The notes beneath the pieces are model-generated. The model was not told the origin of the DNA. It did no database searches and saw only the letters and a program-made list of their open reading frames with translations. Below are positions 19,933-34,000 of a stretch of DNA of 64,000 nt, one piece after another. The stretch is from Azolla caroliniana (taxonomy: Eukaryota; Polypodiophyta): assembly GCA_043228905.1 (NCBI GenBank), contig JBHGNT010000018.1, forward strand, positions 1,674,001 to 1,738,000, written 5' to 3'. Each line of letters opens with the position of its first letter. The first letter of the stretch is position 1. The position numbers and the translations under genes are program-made.

Positions 19933-22900
19933 TGCTCGGCACTGTATATTGAAACGTTGTCTCGATGGTTGTAAAACAAGCGTTGACCAAACTCATATCG
20001 CTCGACATGGGGCCAAAGCACCGTTCGTTTTTAATTGATCATTAAACGATCCACACAAACTCGTTGTTTGAGAAGCGAATCACATGCAAACACAAGTAGT
20101 GCTCCTTTGGAAGTAGATGGTCGGTGTCTTCCATAATCCTATCACACTTGTGTTCGAGTTTCGCTTTCATAAATGTTTTTTTAAGCGGGGAGATTCGGAA
20201 GTTGCCAACGTACGTTGCTAAAGTCATGTTATGGAACATTGTATGTTACCAATGTGCATCGTGAACACTACAAACTTGGACTTGGTTTGTACTAATTCGA
20301 AATAACATTATAAGCATCATGAAATATATTCTATTCAATTTCTTTCTTATGTTGTTCGGTAACCCAATATATATAAAAGAAAATGAATAACAATTGCAGC
20401 ATGCACATGCTTTGGACCTCTAATAAAATGTGCCACCGACATTGAGATGCGCCAGACATAAATGTAGATTAACATAGACTAAACCTTTAGACAATGCTCC
20501 TTGTTTTTCTGACCTCCGTCACAAAAGCTAGGAGGGGCAGGACTATTGTATTTAACAATGCAACATCATAAAATAATGGTTCACAACTTGATGACTTGTA
20601 AATTACTACGTGATGACATACTTTTTACTGGGATGCTTTTTTCACTAGATTTATATGTAGTTTCTTGGATCGGTTTGTACCACGCCGAGTGAACTCATGC
20701 AAGTATGTAAAGACAAGTTGCACGAAGTTCATGTTTCTCTTTTAAGAAAAAGGCGTTACAAAATGTTTCCCCTTTAGCCCAATCTAGAGAATAATATATG
20801 ATGTCTTCTATTCCTTCGACTTGTGGATGCAAAAGATGTATAAATTGAGAAGGGTTCACGAGAGAACTTCCTATCCAATAAAGTTACTAATCAAGATCTT
20901 CGTTGGTACTTTTGAAGAGGAAACAATCCTTATGCATGTAAATATCTCTCAAAACTAGTTTTATAGAAATATGTATATATGTAAGTAATGTTTCACATGT
21001 TAGGAATGCCAAATCTAACATGAATACCTATGCTTGTAAGTTTGTAACTGAGGTTGCTACGCAATGGACACAATGTGAATGACATCATTACAGTTGAAGT
21101 ATTGATCAAAATATGAGATGCAAAAGCTTATCTTGGAAGTGACACAAAAACATGTAATTAAAATTATAGCTCCCTCCTTTACACAACTCTTGCAACAATC
21201 AACCACCATATTTTTTTACCATTTAAAGAGACACGCTTAGTGATTACTCAAAGGCCATCCAGGCTTTTCATTTCTAGTATATTGTTTAAGCACCTCTCAA
21301 GTTATTGCTTGACTCAATATCATATAAATTTTGATAGTCCCTACTAACGTTTACCAGAAGTAACATACTTTTGATTGTCCCAAGTAACATTTACTGGAAG
21401 CATTCACTTTGAAAGCATTAATATGCCACTACAAGGGACACCAAATGTTGAGTTCATAAATAATAATAAGCAAAGGCAAATCATTCCATGTTGTTGCATG
21501 GATAATCAAACCACCAATTAGTTTGCGTATTATGTGTAAGCTGTTAGTTTTAGAAGAAGAACTCAACCAATAAATTTTGGTATCATTTAAACTTGGTTTC
21601 TTGATGCTCGCTATATAAAAAAACCTTTAAAAGGAAATCTATTAGAAAGCAACATATTAATGAGCATAGTTTAATAGCATTAGGATATGGTTCTACGCCA
21701 CCAATATGTATACTACATGGAGTAACCTACTCATTTGCAATAGTGCGGAGAGTCTCTTGCCTTTCTTTTGAGTTTATATTTGCACATTGCTTAAGAAATC
21801 CAGTAATGTGCTTTGTAGTTGCAATTCGACTTTTATGCTAAAGTGCAAGGTAGAACTATGCGATTGGTTGGCCAATCGAGATCAAAATTAGTTGAATCAT
21901 CCATGTCAAGTCAACATAGGTCTCATGTACATGCTCTAGATTTGTTGTTCCATGATTATATGCACTCACGACATCTCTTTTCTCACATCAATTTTGTTTC
22001 ATTTATTTATTTTGCCAACATGCAATTAAATCTCTTTGCGATAGATACATGGATTTTGACACTTTTTTCTCCCATTACTTTTTGTTCCATTTATTTATTT
22101 TTCCGCTTGTGATAAAACTCGTTTTAGCTAAGCTCGAACTTGGGTTTCCTCAAAATTTATGGCTTCTGATGGAGACCCATTAGGAATTGAAACCACAAGG
22201 AATATTCTGTTTGATACCATTTTGGGTGCAAGTACAACACAAAGCAAGAGATCAAGAGAGATGGTAAGCATAATGTTGGGCATATAAATGAAAGTTGAAG
22301 GGAGCATTGATGTGACAATTTTGTTTATTAGAGCAAGTGGAAATTCTTTCCTCAACGAAGTGTTTGACTTTGTTATCAACAATTCAACATGTCCACTACC
22401 CATGAAGTAGTGACACCACTAAGTTGTGATACTATTGTGATTTCTTCCACACACAAATTGTGTATTTTCACAGAGAGAATTTTTAAATTTAAACTTTACC
22501 CCCCCCCGCCCCCCTTTATAAAGACAACTACAAAGACTCCAACAAGTGGTGGTGCATGTTCAAATCACAACGTTTTTTTGTCTTTCTAAGGCTACTTTTT
22601 TTTAAAACAAAAAGCTAATAATATTTCCCCACACGGTGAATTTCACAAAATCAAAGCTACCTTTCATTTGCCGGTTGCCTTTTGCCATGATGCAATTGGA
22701 CATAGGTCGGAACCCTTCCTTTTGCCTTCACCAATAGCTTTTCATCATGTGTCACAGTTTCAAATTGGAATCTGGATATTTATATTCTCTAATTATATTT
22801 CATCAAATGTCATCCTTCCAAGTGCAAAACCGAAATCTTTGCACGTGCATTGTTAAACGACAATTCCCTATCAAACTTGATATTGAAATGCATATATTAT

Positions 22901-25069
22901 TTTGTAATGAATCATATCTTTTAGTTATATGTTACATCACATATAAGAATTATTGATTCTAATAACTAAATATGGAACGTTGAGTATTTCCAATCACCAC
23001 GTACCTGACTTTGTTGTAGATACATTTCTATCACTATTCTTAAAAACAAAGAGAAGGTTGTAGTTATCTCTTTTTATCTAAATGTGTGCACTCAAACAAG
23101 ACCTTCATCATACTTATAATATGGAAACCGTTGTTATAATGAGGACACCGTTTTTAAAATGATTAAATAAGTCCTCGAGAAAAGTATCGAAATGGCCACT
23201 TTTTTGCGAACTTTTTGCTGGCATCAAGAGCCCATACGAAGATAAGGACAAGCATGCTCATAGAAAGATAAGGAAAAGTTGTGATGCATGCTAATAAAGA
23301 TAATTCTAATTTGATCCAACAAGAAAGCCCTTAGAAGCTGTATAATGAAGAAGAGCTCATACTTTGATGGAATCGAGCACCTAAACTTTGTCAAAAAAAT
23401 GGAATCACAAGGTAACGAGTCACAAGGACACATGAGAGAACTACAATGACAATGGTAACATGCCGTCCATGGTAAACTTGTCACGATGGAGCTCAAGGAT
23501 ATCACCCCAACACTTTTCTTTCACTTTATTGTTTCACTTGACACTTCATTTGGAAACCTCAAAAAGTTTAGCTTTTTTCATCAATGCCAATATGGTTATA
23601 ACTCATTTTCGATAGCTAAAGAAAACGAGAAAAGGTCAAAAGTGATTTACAGGGAAATGTCGTCAACAGAAATGTTTGTTTATTACCAAAATTTTGGTTG
23701 CCTAAAAGCAGTGCTGATGCATATAAGTCAATTTAATTTGGATATCTCAAGCAATCTATATCAAATACATGGGATATAGTTATTACTTAGTTTGTTATGC
23801 ATAGCAATATACACACAATTTAGTTTGAGCTTAACCAAACCCCATAAATAGTTGTTTAACAAAATATCCAAGCAATTCATGGCTTGGGGTTTCAAGCGTT
23901 CTGTTTGATTTGGTTTGAGCCCGTAACAATTTAATGGTTTGAAGTTAAATGACTTAACAAGTCATGGTAAGGACATTTTGAAATATTTATTAAATTTGAA
24001 TTACCTTTACTTTATAACGTTAAGAGCTACAACCTATTAACATAATATAACATTTGAGATCCAATATTTCATCTTTACTCATTTATAAGTAACAAACTCT
24101 TCATTAAATAATTGTGAAAAAGCCAACACCAACTATTTGTTTGCACCAAACTGCAAAACTGGATTGTGAAACCACAAAACCAAACCGTCATACATAATAA
24201 ACCATGATATCACCACTGAACAATTTCAGATTTGTAATTCTGTCTAACATTTGGGTTAAGCTTGTAGAACCCTAAAACCTGACTTGGTATTGTTTGGTAG
24301 GATTTAAGTTTTAAAGTTTTGAAACAATTTGGTTTGAAATAGTTTTTAGTTAAGACTCTGAAATTGAACCAAACCATAGACAATTGCTAGTTATGCAACC
24401 ACACCATACATTAAGGTTATTAACTCAAAAATATCAGAAGCTGAGTTGACTAGATCAATGGCAATATCAATACTATTACATCAATGTAAATGCAATGAGA
24501 AAGCGGAAGGCTTTTTTGGTGTTTCAAAAAGCTGATCACTTGACATCAATGGAGATATTGATATTATTGATTTCGTTTTTTACAAGTTTACAATATTCAG
24601 ATACAAATTTAACCATTTCTAGAAATCCCTGTAACTTGACCATATGCCATTCATTGATGAAGATATTGTCTCTGTTTTCTTATGTAGACACAAACAATAT
24701 TGTTAATAACTTTGGTCATCATGACACAATCAGAATTCGGAAAATATATAGAAGAAAGATTATTTACCCCTGATGATTATATGCAGCAGAGGTAAGATGT
24801 TGATGGGTATGTCCATCTCTCCATCCCTCTTAAATTCTCTCATGGACAAATCATGGATAAATCAAAGTGCAGGAGATTTTTCTGCCAGTAATCAGTGTCT
24901 TCATGCAAGAAATAATGGGGTATTATGAGAAAGATGAGATTTTGTAGGAAATCGAGGAAATTTATGTTTTTCTATTGGCTTTTCATCTAATGTTTCTATC
25001 CATCAAGTTAAAATTTCCAATCAGCTCTTAAGTGAATGAGGGCACCTCTTTCCAGCATGGTGTCTATAT
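19933..25069. other. AT-rich intergenic, no gene seen
   Basis: About 5.1 kb with only short frames. Features seen are a C-rich run near 22500 and many poly-A/T stretches. Some phrases look like worn retroelement sequence (for example 20700-20930), but I cannot assign them to a family or strand. Confidence 0.5.
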
Positions 25070-28000
25070 TTACTTCTTTAAAGCCTCATAAGCTGCATTC
25101 ACTTCCCGAAACTTCGCCTCGGCAAAATCTGATCATAACCGAAGAATTATGTTTCCTTTCATAACCATAAACTCAAATCAGATGGAAAAAGAAAAACAAA
25201 CACCAACTCAATCTATAATATATGCTCATAGTTCAAAAGCTTATGTTAATAGTCTCAAGCTTGACTTACAGAGGTTTGCAAAATTGCCTACTAGAATTCT
25301 TAAATTTCAATGATGTCACCGTGAGGTTGTGAATGCAAATCTCAAGCATGGGTCTTTTAGCTGCAGACCAAAGACTGCTAATGAATGAAATGGAGAATAT
25401 TCATACAACCATGCCTATTCAAATTCTCAAAATTTTGGTATAGAACATGTTGTAACAGTAAAGATTGTGCTTTGCAACCATGAGGTGGTGAGTGCAAGTT
25501 TCAAGCAATGGGTGTCTTTTAAGTTTCAGACTAAGGACAATGCTAATAATTGAAATGGAAAACATGCATAAACTCTGTTCGAAGATATACGTTTATGAGA
25601 TTATGCATAGAAAAAGTTCGATCCTAAAAAATGGCCTCACAAATTTACTTCCAACCGTTCGAAAGTTGAAACAACATTGGCAAATGGTATCTAAAGCAAT
25701 GGGTTCCTTTTAAGTTTCAGACCAAGGACCATGTTAATAATTGAAATGGAAAACATGCATACAACCCTGCTAGAAGATATACATTTATGAGATTATGCAT
25801 ACTAAGTTAGTCCTAAAAAATGGCCTCACAAATTTACTTTCAACAGTTCAACAGTTGAAACAGCATTGGCAAATGGTGCCTCAGAGTTTTCATCCTAAAT
25901 CACAAGCTCAAGGAAATACCATTATAACTACAGACTGAGCTCCAGACTTGTATGCAAGTTCACTTCATTCATTACTTAATCAAGAAAGACCGTTACTCGT
26001 GGAGTTATCCTTGCCTAGGTTTGCCAACAATACCATCAAGATGACCTATAGCAGAGTTGAGCACTTCATTCCTTCAAACTAAATGCCTCATCAATATGCT
26101 TGAGTGAATATCCTCTACAAAGTAAGAAGGTGAAAACTTGATAATCCCTTTCGTGATGAATGAGGTCAAGCTGTGTAGCTATTCATCATAATGCCCAAAT
26201 TGACATATCTTCATAGCAGCATTCCCACATCACTAACGTGAAAATTGCTCCCCAGAGACAAGTTTAGGCTAGACAAATCCCATAATACACGTACTCCATG
26301 AACTATGCTGAATTATCACCTGACTTCACATGAGAGGAAACATTCACGCAAGGTTTTACTTCCATGGACAGAGATCCAAGCTCTCTTCATGGTAGTAGAT
26401 TGCCATTGGTCTCATTCAGCTTAAATATCTTGGTAGTTAAGATGGAAACAATGAACCAGTAGATTGGGACATTTCTTGCAAAAGAAATAGGATACAAGTG
26501 TAATACTTGCTGAATCAGAGAGTGAGTGAGGACACTATCATTAGGCTACCGATTGCAAGGCAGCCATTAATGACCAACATGGATCTGCCCAAATGAAGAC
26601 TATGATTGGACGACACCTATCCTACTGGACAAAATCTCTATAAAGATTGTGATAGACACTTTGCATGCATAATTCCCTTATATCTAAACATTTATTCAAA
26701 AGATGGGGCAAGCGAAGGAAGAGAGAAGCATACCCTTCCGATGTTGATTTCGATCAGGATGATACTCCATAGCCTTCGCTCTATACGCAGCCTGCATTAG
26801 AATAAGTGTGTCTAATTTTGAAGAAACATTATTAACTTAAATTGGACTTCAGAGAAACTATTCAGACATCTAAGCTACAGCCACAAAGTGATCTTATTCT
26901 TCCTTGGATACAAAAACCTATTAAAAGGAAATGAAGCTGAGAGCTATATTGTTTTAGGTAAAAAAAACAAATCCTGAAAGTACTAAACATTTAAAAGAGG
27001 TTAAAAGTTACTAATTTACAATTTTCTCGCCTTTATGCTACTTCCCGATAAAATTCTTATGCCCAGCTGAGTGCATAGCATGTTTACCACCTGTAGAAAA
27101 CTGAAGCTTAAATTATTTTCTTCTCTACAGTGAAACGTAAAATGGTAGGCTCCAGGATTGGCATGTGTTTTATTCAGCTAGAATTATATTCGGATGTGTG
27201 CATGAGTGTGCATCAAATGGTAAACTTCAGCTTATAGACTTCAGGTTTGAGCCTTACATAAAGTAGTATGTTGGCTCAGATATTGTTTTGAAAGGGTGAT
27301 GCTTGGCAGCATGACAAACCTCTTTTGATATAGAACACAAAATTCAGTTTCAGAGCGTATGAATACTGATTTTCTGTTTTTTCTAATGTGTTCAATCAAG
27401 ATTACGTTGGAAACTCTAGATGAGGATTTTCACTGTTAAAATTGTATTTATAATCCACTGACTGTTTTTACGCTTTTAGGCTCTATCAGAGGAACTGGTT
27501 ATTTCCTCTTCCATAAATTATCAATAAAGAAATACCAAAGGGGCACCAGTTTTCAGGGCCAATTCTTGGGAATAAAGGGCCATCATGCATTTTATTTGAG
27601 CACAGGAGTGACCACCTAAAACCTAAAGGGAAAACACCGAGACAAAGTAATATTGCACATCTCTCTTCGCCTCAACCTGCAGTTCCTCTCTGTTTCTGTG
27701 TCTATGTGTGTGATCCAAGGGTGCTCCGCTCTGCTCTCATCTCCCTTCAAAATGGTATCAGAACAAAGGTTAAGGTGTGCGAGCTTCTCAGATCCCTGGA
27801 GTTCACAGGTCAGCACAAGCAGGAGACGGGCAGGGGGCTGTGACAGTGAGCACAGCTTACAACAGGTCGCACAGGGAGAAGACAAGCAGGGGGCTGCAAC
27901 AGTCAGCATTATTTTCACATCAAGAGTTTTTACCACAGAGTAATAACACCCCTTCTTAGGAAGAAGTCATATACAAGATATGTGTTGATTTGGTTCCATT

Positions 28001-31000
28001 GGTTGGCCTCATCATGGACGATAAAATTTCTATTTGATTCTATTCTACTCTATTCCCTGTCTGTCTCTTGTGTGTGTGATTATTGTTTTTGATGCATTAT
28101 CTCTTGATTATTTGTATAGTATGCAACAGGATACAGAAACTGCAACACAGAGGGCCCAATACCATGACGGTTTAGTAAGCAGAAAATTTTCCCGTGGACG
28201 AGAAACTTTAGCACTACTCTTGGCACATGCTTAATCGGGGAGTATATGAAGAGGGTTGCTACAAATAACTTGACAAACAGATATGCTTCTTTAGTATCTT
28301 TCCCAGACCAGAGGTGATGGACCTTCCCAGACAGGAGACAATGCACCCTTCCTACGAGAAGAAGCACTAATAGATTGGACCTTATCCAAACAAGACAAAG
28401 CAAACTCTTCCACAGACATTAGGAGTTGGTCACACAAACTATTTTGCCTTGTTAAGACTCGGTTCCGGGTTCTATTCCATAGAGAGGAATTTGTGTGACA
28501 AGTGTATCGAATAGCCACAATTTAGTTTGTGGCTCTTGGAACCGCACATGTGCACATTGTCATTCAAGAGCACCAAGGGCTGGATATCCACTAGAAAGTC
28601 AGGCACAAGCAGAATCCCATAGGGAGAACTCAGGCCGTCTAAATGTTACTTCTAGGTATGAGTAGGATTGTGTATATGCCATCTTTTCATCACAGTTATA
28701 AATTTAGGTATGCAGATATGCACAAATACCCTAGAAGAAAGAATTTGCCAATTGTGTCATTAGGGAGTGGAATATGAGGAGCATTATGTGTCTCATTGTA
28801 CTGATTTTTAAGAAATAGATACCATTGACTCTTTAGTCATGGATTTGCTCACTATGCAAGGAAAGGAATATGCGGACCAAAGGTGCTTGGGGCTTTTCTT
28901 CCTAGTACTCAAGAGACATAGGGAGAAGTAGTTGAAGGACAACAACGCAGCCACAGAAGCTTATCAACAAAGAACAATTACCACTTTCTACTCATGCTAC
29001 AAGTCAATCAAGGGTTGCACAAATGGGCTCCCAACTAGGACATTGCAAAGGGGTTACAATAGATTGGGCAACAGCAGTTTGTCATGCATGTAGACTCCAG
29101 TCTCATGAACCACAATCCCACCATCCTCGTCATTGACAAATAAAGGCCATTATATCCCGCCATCATGAGTGCTTCCCTCACTTCGGAAGAATCTTTTTCT
29201 GGATTGACCAATCTTTCAAAGACAAAAATTACATGTCCTATCCTGTTTCTATTTACTCTTTTACTTGGTTGCATTTATTTTGGCTTGTTGCTCGAGGAGA
29301 CAACATTTTAAGAGGCAAACTCTTCGTAGGCATTATAGGCCATTTTGGCCTCTTAAAAGACATTAATAACATCTTTCTTTCTTTCTTTCTTTCTTTATCT
29401 ATTTATTTCTCTTTCTGGAAAACATTCCAATATGGTATCATATTGTACGATAGGTCTTAAAATATAATACCGTATTGTATTTTACACTTTAACAGCCTTG
29501 CCAACATGGAGTTTCGAGAACCAGGTATTACAAAGAAATATAGCCCATTATCACTCTGGAGTTGGTCAATCAAAAGCTCACCTCAACCTATACAAGATGC
29601 ATGAAAGAGTTTGTCGATTCCATGCCTCTATTCTTTACCAAGGAATCTCACGTGACTTTGTTAGAATCTTAATTAACATTAAGTACAATTAAGAAAGAAA
29701 ATAAGGAAGGGAGCTAGTCCACCCAACCACCCCCAAGCGAAGGTGAAAGACAGATCCAACTTCCCCGCAGGTGTCATATACCAGCGAGTTTGGACATGAA
29801 TTGAACCTTGGGATTGTACCGAGGCACACGTGTATGAAGCTAGAGCTTTGCCACACTATCATAGTCTCTATCTCAAAACAATAAAGAAAAGAGATCCCCC
29901 TTTCATGAAGGTAGCTAGCCTTCTTATATAGGCTCAAATCCTAAGCCCTTGTATGTTGTATATTTGGTTGCTTCGTTTATAAAAATTGGTCAAGTGATTA
30001 AACACTCTAAAGTTATCTCCCATCATAGAATTGAGATAACTGTTTTCTCATCCTTCATTGTTTATGAAGTAGTCCACAACTAAGATTATGGTTATGCTCG
30101 TAAAATAATCCCCCTCTTTAAAAGATTGCACTCTTATAACGGAAAGTCAAGAAAGTTTGTTTTAAGAGCATCTTCTTGCTCCCAAATAGCATCTTCAATA
30201 GAACCATCCATTCAATTAATTTTGAACTCTTGAATATGCTTAGAATGTAAATGTTTAGTTTTTTAATCAAGAATCTTTTCTAGTCTATGAGGTTTTGATG
30301 ACAAATCCTCAAGAATAACGAGAGCTCTTTGAGACAACTAACATGAAACACAAGATGGACTTTAATACCCGCTAGAAGGTCGAGCCTATAGTGAAGGCAA
30401 CACGAGGATTAGGGTTTAGGTCAAAAACAAAGAGGGAGAGAGTCTGAGTGAGAGAGAGAGATGCACGCTATCTTGGGTACAAAAGAGTGTACCTCTTTTT
30501 TGGTTTTTAGATATTATGTATATACAACTCAAAAGTGTGCTACGAGTGCGTTCACACTCGTGCACTAATAAAAGGCACGATGGCCCTTTATTCCCAACAA
30601 CCTCCCACCTAAAGGCAATGTGCCGTGAGAAAAAAAAACAAAAAAAAGTCAGCTAAGTCCAAGTATGTACAAAGCTGAACTACATACGTACATCTATCCA
30701 ACTCCCATCATCTGTCGGCAATGAGCAAATCGCTCAGCTGGAAGACCCTTCGTGAGAAGATCTGCAGGATTATTATTTGTATGTACTTTGACAAGCTCAA
30801 TGTTCTTGCTGTCAAGTACATCTCTGATGAAGTGATACTTCACCTCTATGTGCTTCGTCTTTGCATGAAAGACGGGATTTCGAGCTAGCATGATAGCACT
30901 CTGGCTGTCACAATGAAGAATAGGTAACTCTGTAATGCCAAGATCTCTCACTAGATATGAAAGCCATAAAGCCTCTTTGCATGCCTCAGTGGCAGCAACA

Positions 31001-34000
31001 TACTCTGCCTCTGTAGTAGACAATGCAACACACTTCTGTAGTCTGGAGATCCAAGAGACTGCTCCTCCTGTGAAAGTAAACACATACCCAGAAGTAGACT
31101 TCCTGCAGTCTGCGTGACCAGCATAGTCCGCATCCGTAAAATCAACGACGGATGCCTTTTGCTTTCCAAAGCAAATACACAAGTCCTTTGTGCCTTTGAG
31201 GTATCTCATAATACCTTTCACCGCTTCCCAATGCTTTTTGCCGGGATTTGCCATATACCTACTAACCACTCCCACTGCAAAGGCAATATCAGGGCTTGTA
31301 GCAACCATCGCATATATCAAACTGCCAACGGCAGAAGCATATGGAACCTTAGCCATTTCAGCCTTCTCATCATCAGATGTAGGGCTGTCTTCTGCACTGA
31401 GTTTCAAATATGGAGGCAATGGAACCCCTATTGTTTTCCCCCCCTCCATATTGAAACACTGCAAAACCTTAGAGATATACTCCTGCTGAGATAGAAAGAG
31501 TACCCCTTTCGATCGGTTTCGGAGTATTCGCATGCCAAGGATGTGATTTGCATCACCAAGATCCTTCATATCAAAGCTGCCATGAAGGCTTTGCTTCAAT
31601 GAATTCAAGGCATTAACATCCTTGCCAGCAATCAACATATCATCAACATACAAAACCAAGATAATCAGGCTGCCATCTCCTGCCTTCTTGGTGTACAAGC
31701 AATGGTCCACTTGACTTCTACGAGAACCTTGAGACTGCATAAATGCATCAAATTTATGATACCATTCTCTTGGTGCTTGTTTCAACCCATACAAACTCCT
31801 TTTGAGCTTACAAACCATCTTCTCTTTGCCTTTAGTGACAAAACCTTCAGGCTGCTGCATATATATGTCTTCATGCAGATTGCCATGTAAAAAGGCGGTC
31901 TTCACATCCATCTGTATGAGCTCCATATCTTCAGCTGCAACTAAGCCCAAAATGATTCTTAATGTAGTCATCTTGACTACAGGCGAGAAGATCTCATCAA
32001 AATCAACTCCATATTCCTGCTTGTATCCTTTTGCAACCAATCTTGCTTTGTACTTTGGCGAGGAATCAGAAATTACCTTCATTTTATAAACCCATTTGCA
32101 TGGAAGTGTTTTCTGCCCTTTAGGCAATTGCACCAAATCCCAAGTATCATTTTTCTCAAGAGATTCCATCTCTGACAACATGGCTTTATACCATTTCTTA
32201 TTGTCCTGTCTGTCCATTGCTTCCTTGAAGCAAGTCGGTTCGCCACAATCCGTTACCATGAACAAATCTGTCAGGCTGTCTAGTAACTCTAGACGATCTC
32301 CTAACCCAATGCTCATTGTTTGGTAGCTGTTGAGCCTGCAAATCAGCATTCACAGCTTGCTGTTCTAGCTGTTCCTGCACATTTGGTGGCTCATCATTAT
32401 TGGCAAAGACTGGCTGATCATTTCCAACCTCATTTTCTGCATTTGCAGGTAATTTTACAGCAGGTGTTTGCTGCTGTACAGCGGGCACATTTTCCTGTCT
32501 AAAAGGTATTTCTTCTCGGAATACAACCCTACATATTTCCTCAGTCTTTTCGGGTTGTTTATGCATGCGATTTTCCCGGAAGATAACATCATTGCTGTGT
32601 ACTATTTTTCTTTTCTCGGGATCCCACAATCTATACCCCATTTCACCCTCGTCACCGTATCCTAGGAAAATACATTTGCAGGACTTTGGCTCAAGTTTGT
32701 TGCGTTGTTCTTTACGAATGTGCACAAAAGCCTCACAGCCAAACACTCTCAAGTGAGCATATGAAGGTGGCTTGCCCGACCACGCTTCTTGGGGTATTCC
32801 CCCTCCCAAAGACCTGTTCGGCGACCGATTAATCAAGTGAACAGCTGTCATAACAGCCTCTGCCCAAAAACCATGGGGTAACGCAGCATGAGACAGCATA
32901 GTACGAACCTTATCTTAAATAGTCCGATTCATACGCTCTGCAACTCCATTTTGGGGTGGATTATAAGGGGCAGTGAGTTCCCTCTTTATCCCTTTGCTGT
33001 CACAAAATGCTTGAAAAGCCTTGGACACATATTCCCCACCATTGTCAGAGCGAAGACACTTAAGTGTCTTATCAATTTGATTCTCAACTAATGCCAAAAA
33101 TGTTCGAAATTTGTCGAGCACTTCATCCTTGCTACAAATAGGGTAAACCCATACCTTCCGTGTAGCATCATCGACAAAAGTGACTAAGTATTTCTTTCCC
33201 CCTAATGATAGCCCTGGCATCTGACATACATCTGAATGTACTAACTCAAGCGGGGACGACTTCAGCGAAAGAGACTTTTTATGAGATGTTTGTACATGTT
33301 TACCATAAATGCAATGATCACAATGTTAAAAATCAGCATAACGAAGACACGGCAAGTAACCCAAACGAGAAAGTACTTTCATACCAGTTTCACTCATGTG
33401 TCCCAACCGGCCATGCCACAAAGAAACACTAGGCTGCTCGGTTATGGCAACATGGTCACTCACACTAGATACATGGAGAGGATACAAAGTATCACTTTTA
33501 CTACCCTTGGCAATAACTCTAGATCCCTTACAAATCTTCCATTTCCCATCACCAAAGGTTGTGTGAAATCCATCATCATCTAGCTGTCCTGTGCTAATCA
33601 AGCTCTTCTTGAGCTGAGGTACATGCCGTACATGATGAAGTGTGAAAGCAGAACCATGCTGAAACTGTAATTGCACAGTGCCAATACCTGCAATTTCACA
33701 TGCATAGTTGTCCCCAAGATGGACAACACCATGTCGACCCCCTATGTAATCTGAAAACCACGTGAAAAGAAGCACCGGAATCGAGTATCCAAGTGTGCAT
33801 GTCACCATCCGTATCTGCAAGTAAAGCATGTTCTCTATGGCATGATGAAACAAAGAGTACATCATTTCCACTATCACTATCATGAGTGACTACATTCACC
33901 TCTTCACTTTTAGTATTGCCTTTCCTCAGTTGAATGTCTCTCTTTTCTTCTATGAAATCATCTATCTTCTTGCCCTTTCCTTTCTCTTTCTTCCATTTGA

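Noticed and set aside
19081-20008. Several overlapping frames of 80-158 codons on both strands
   Set aside because: They arise from GA/CT repeats and the UXS leader. The only supported coding part is the 25-codon first exon of UXS.
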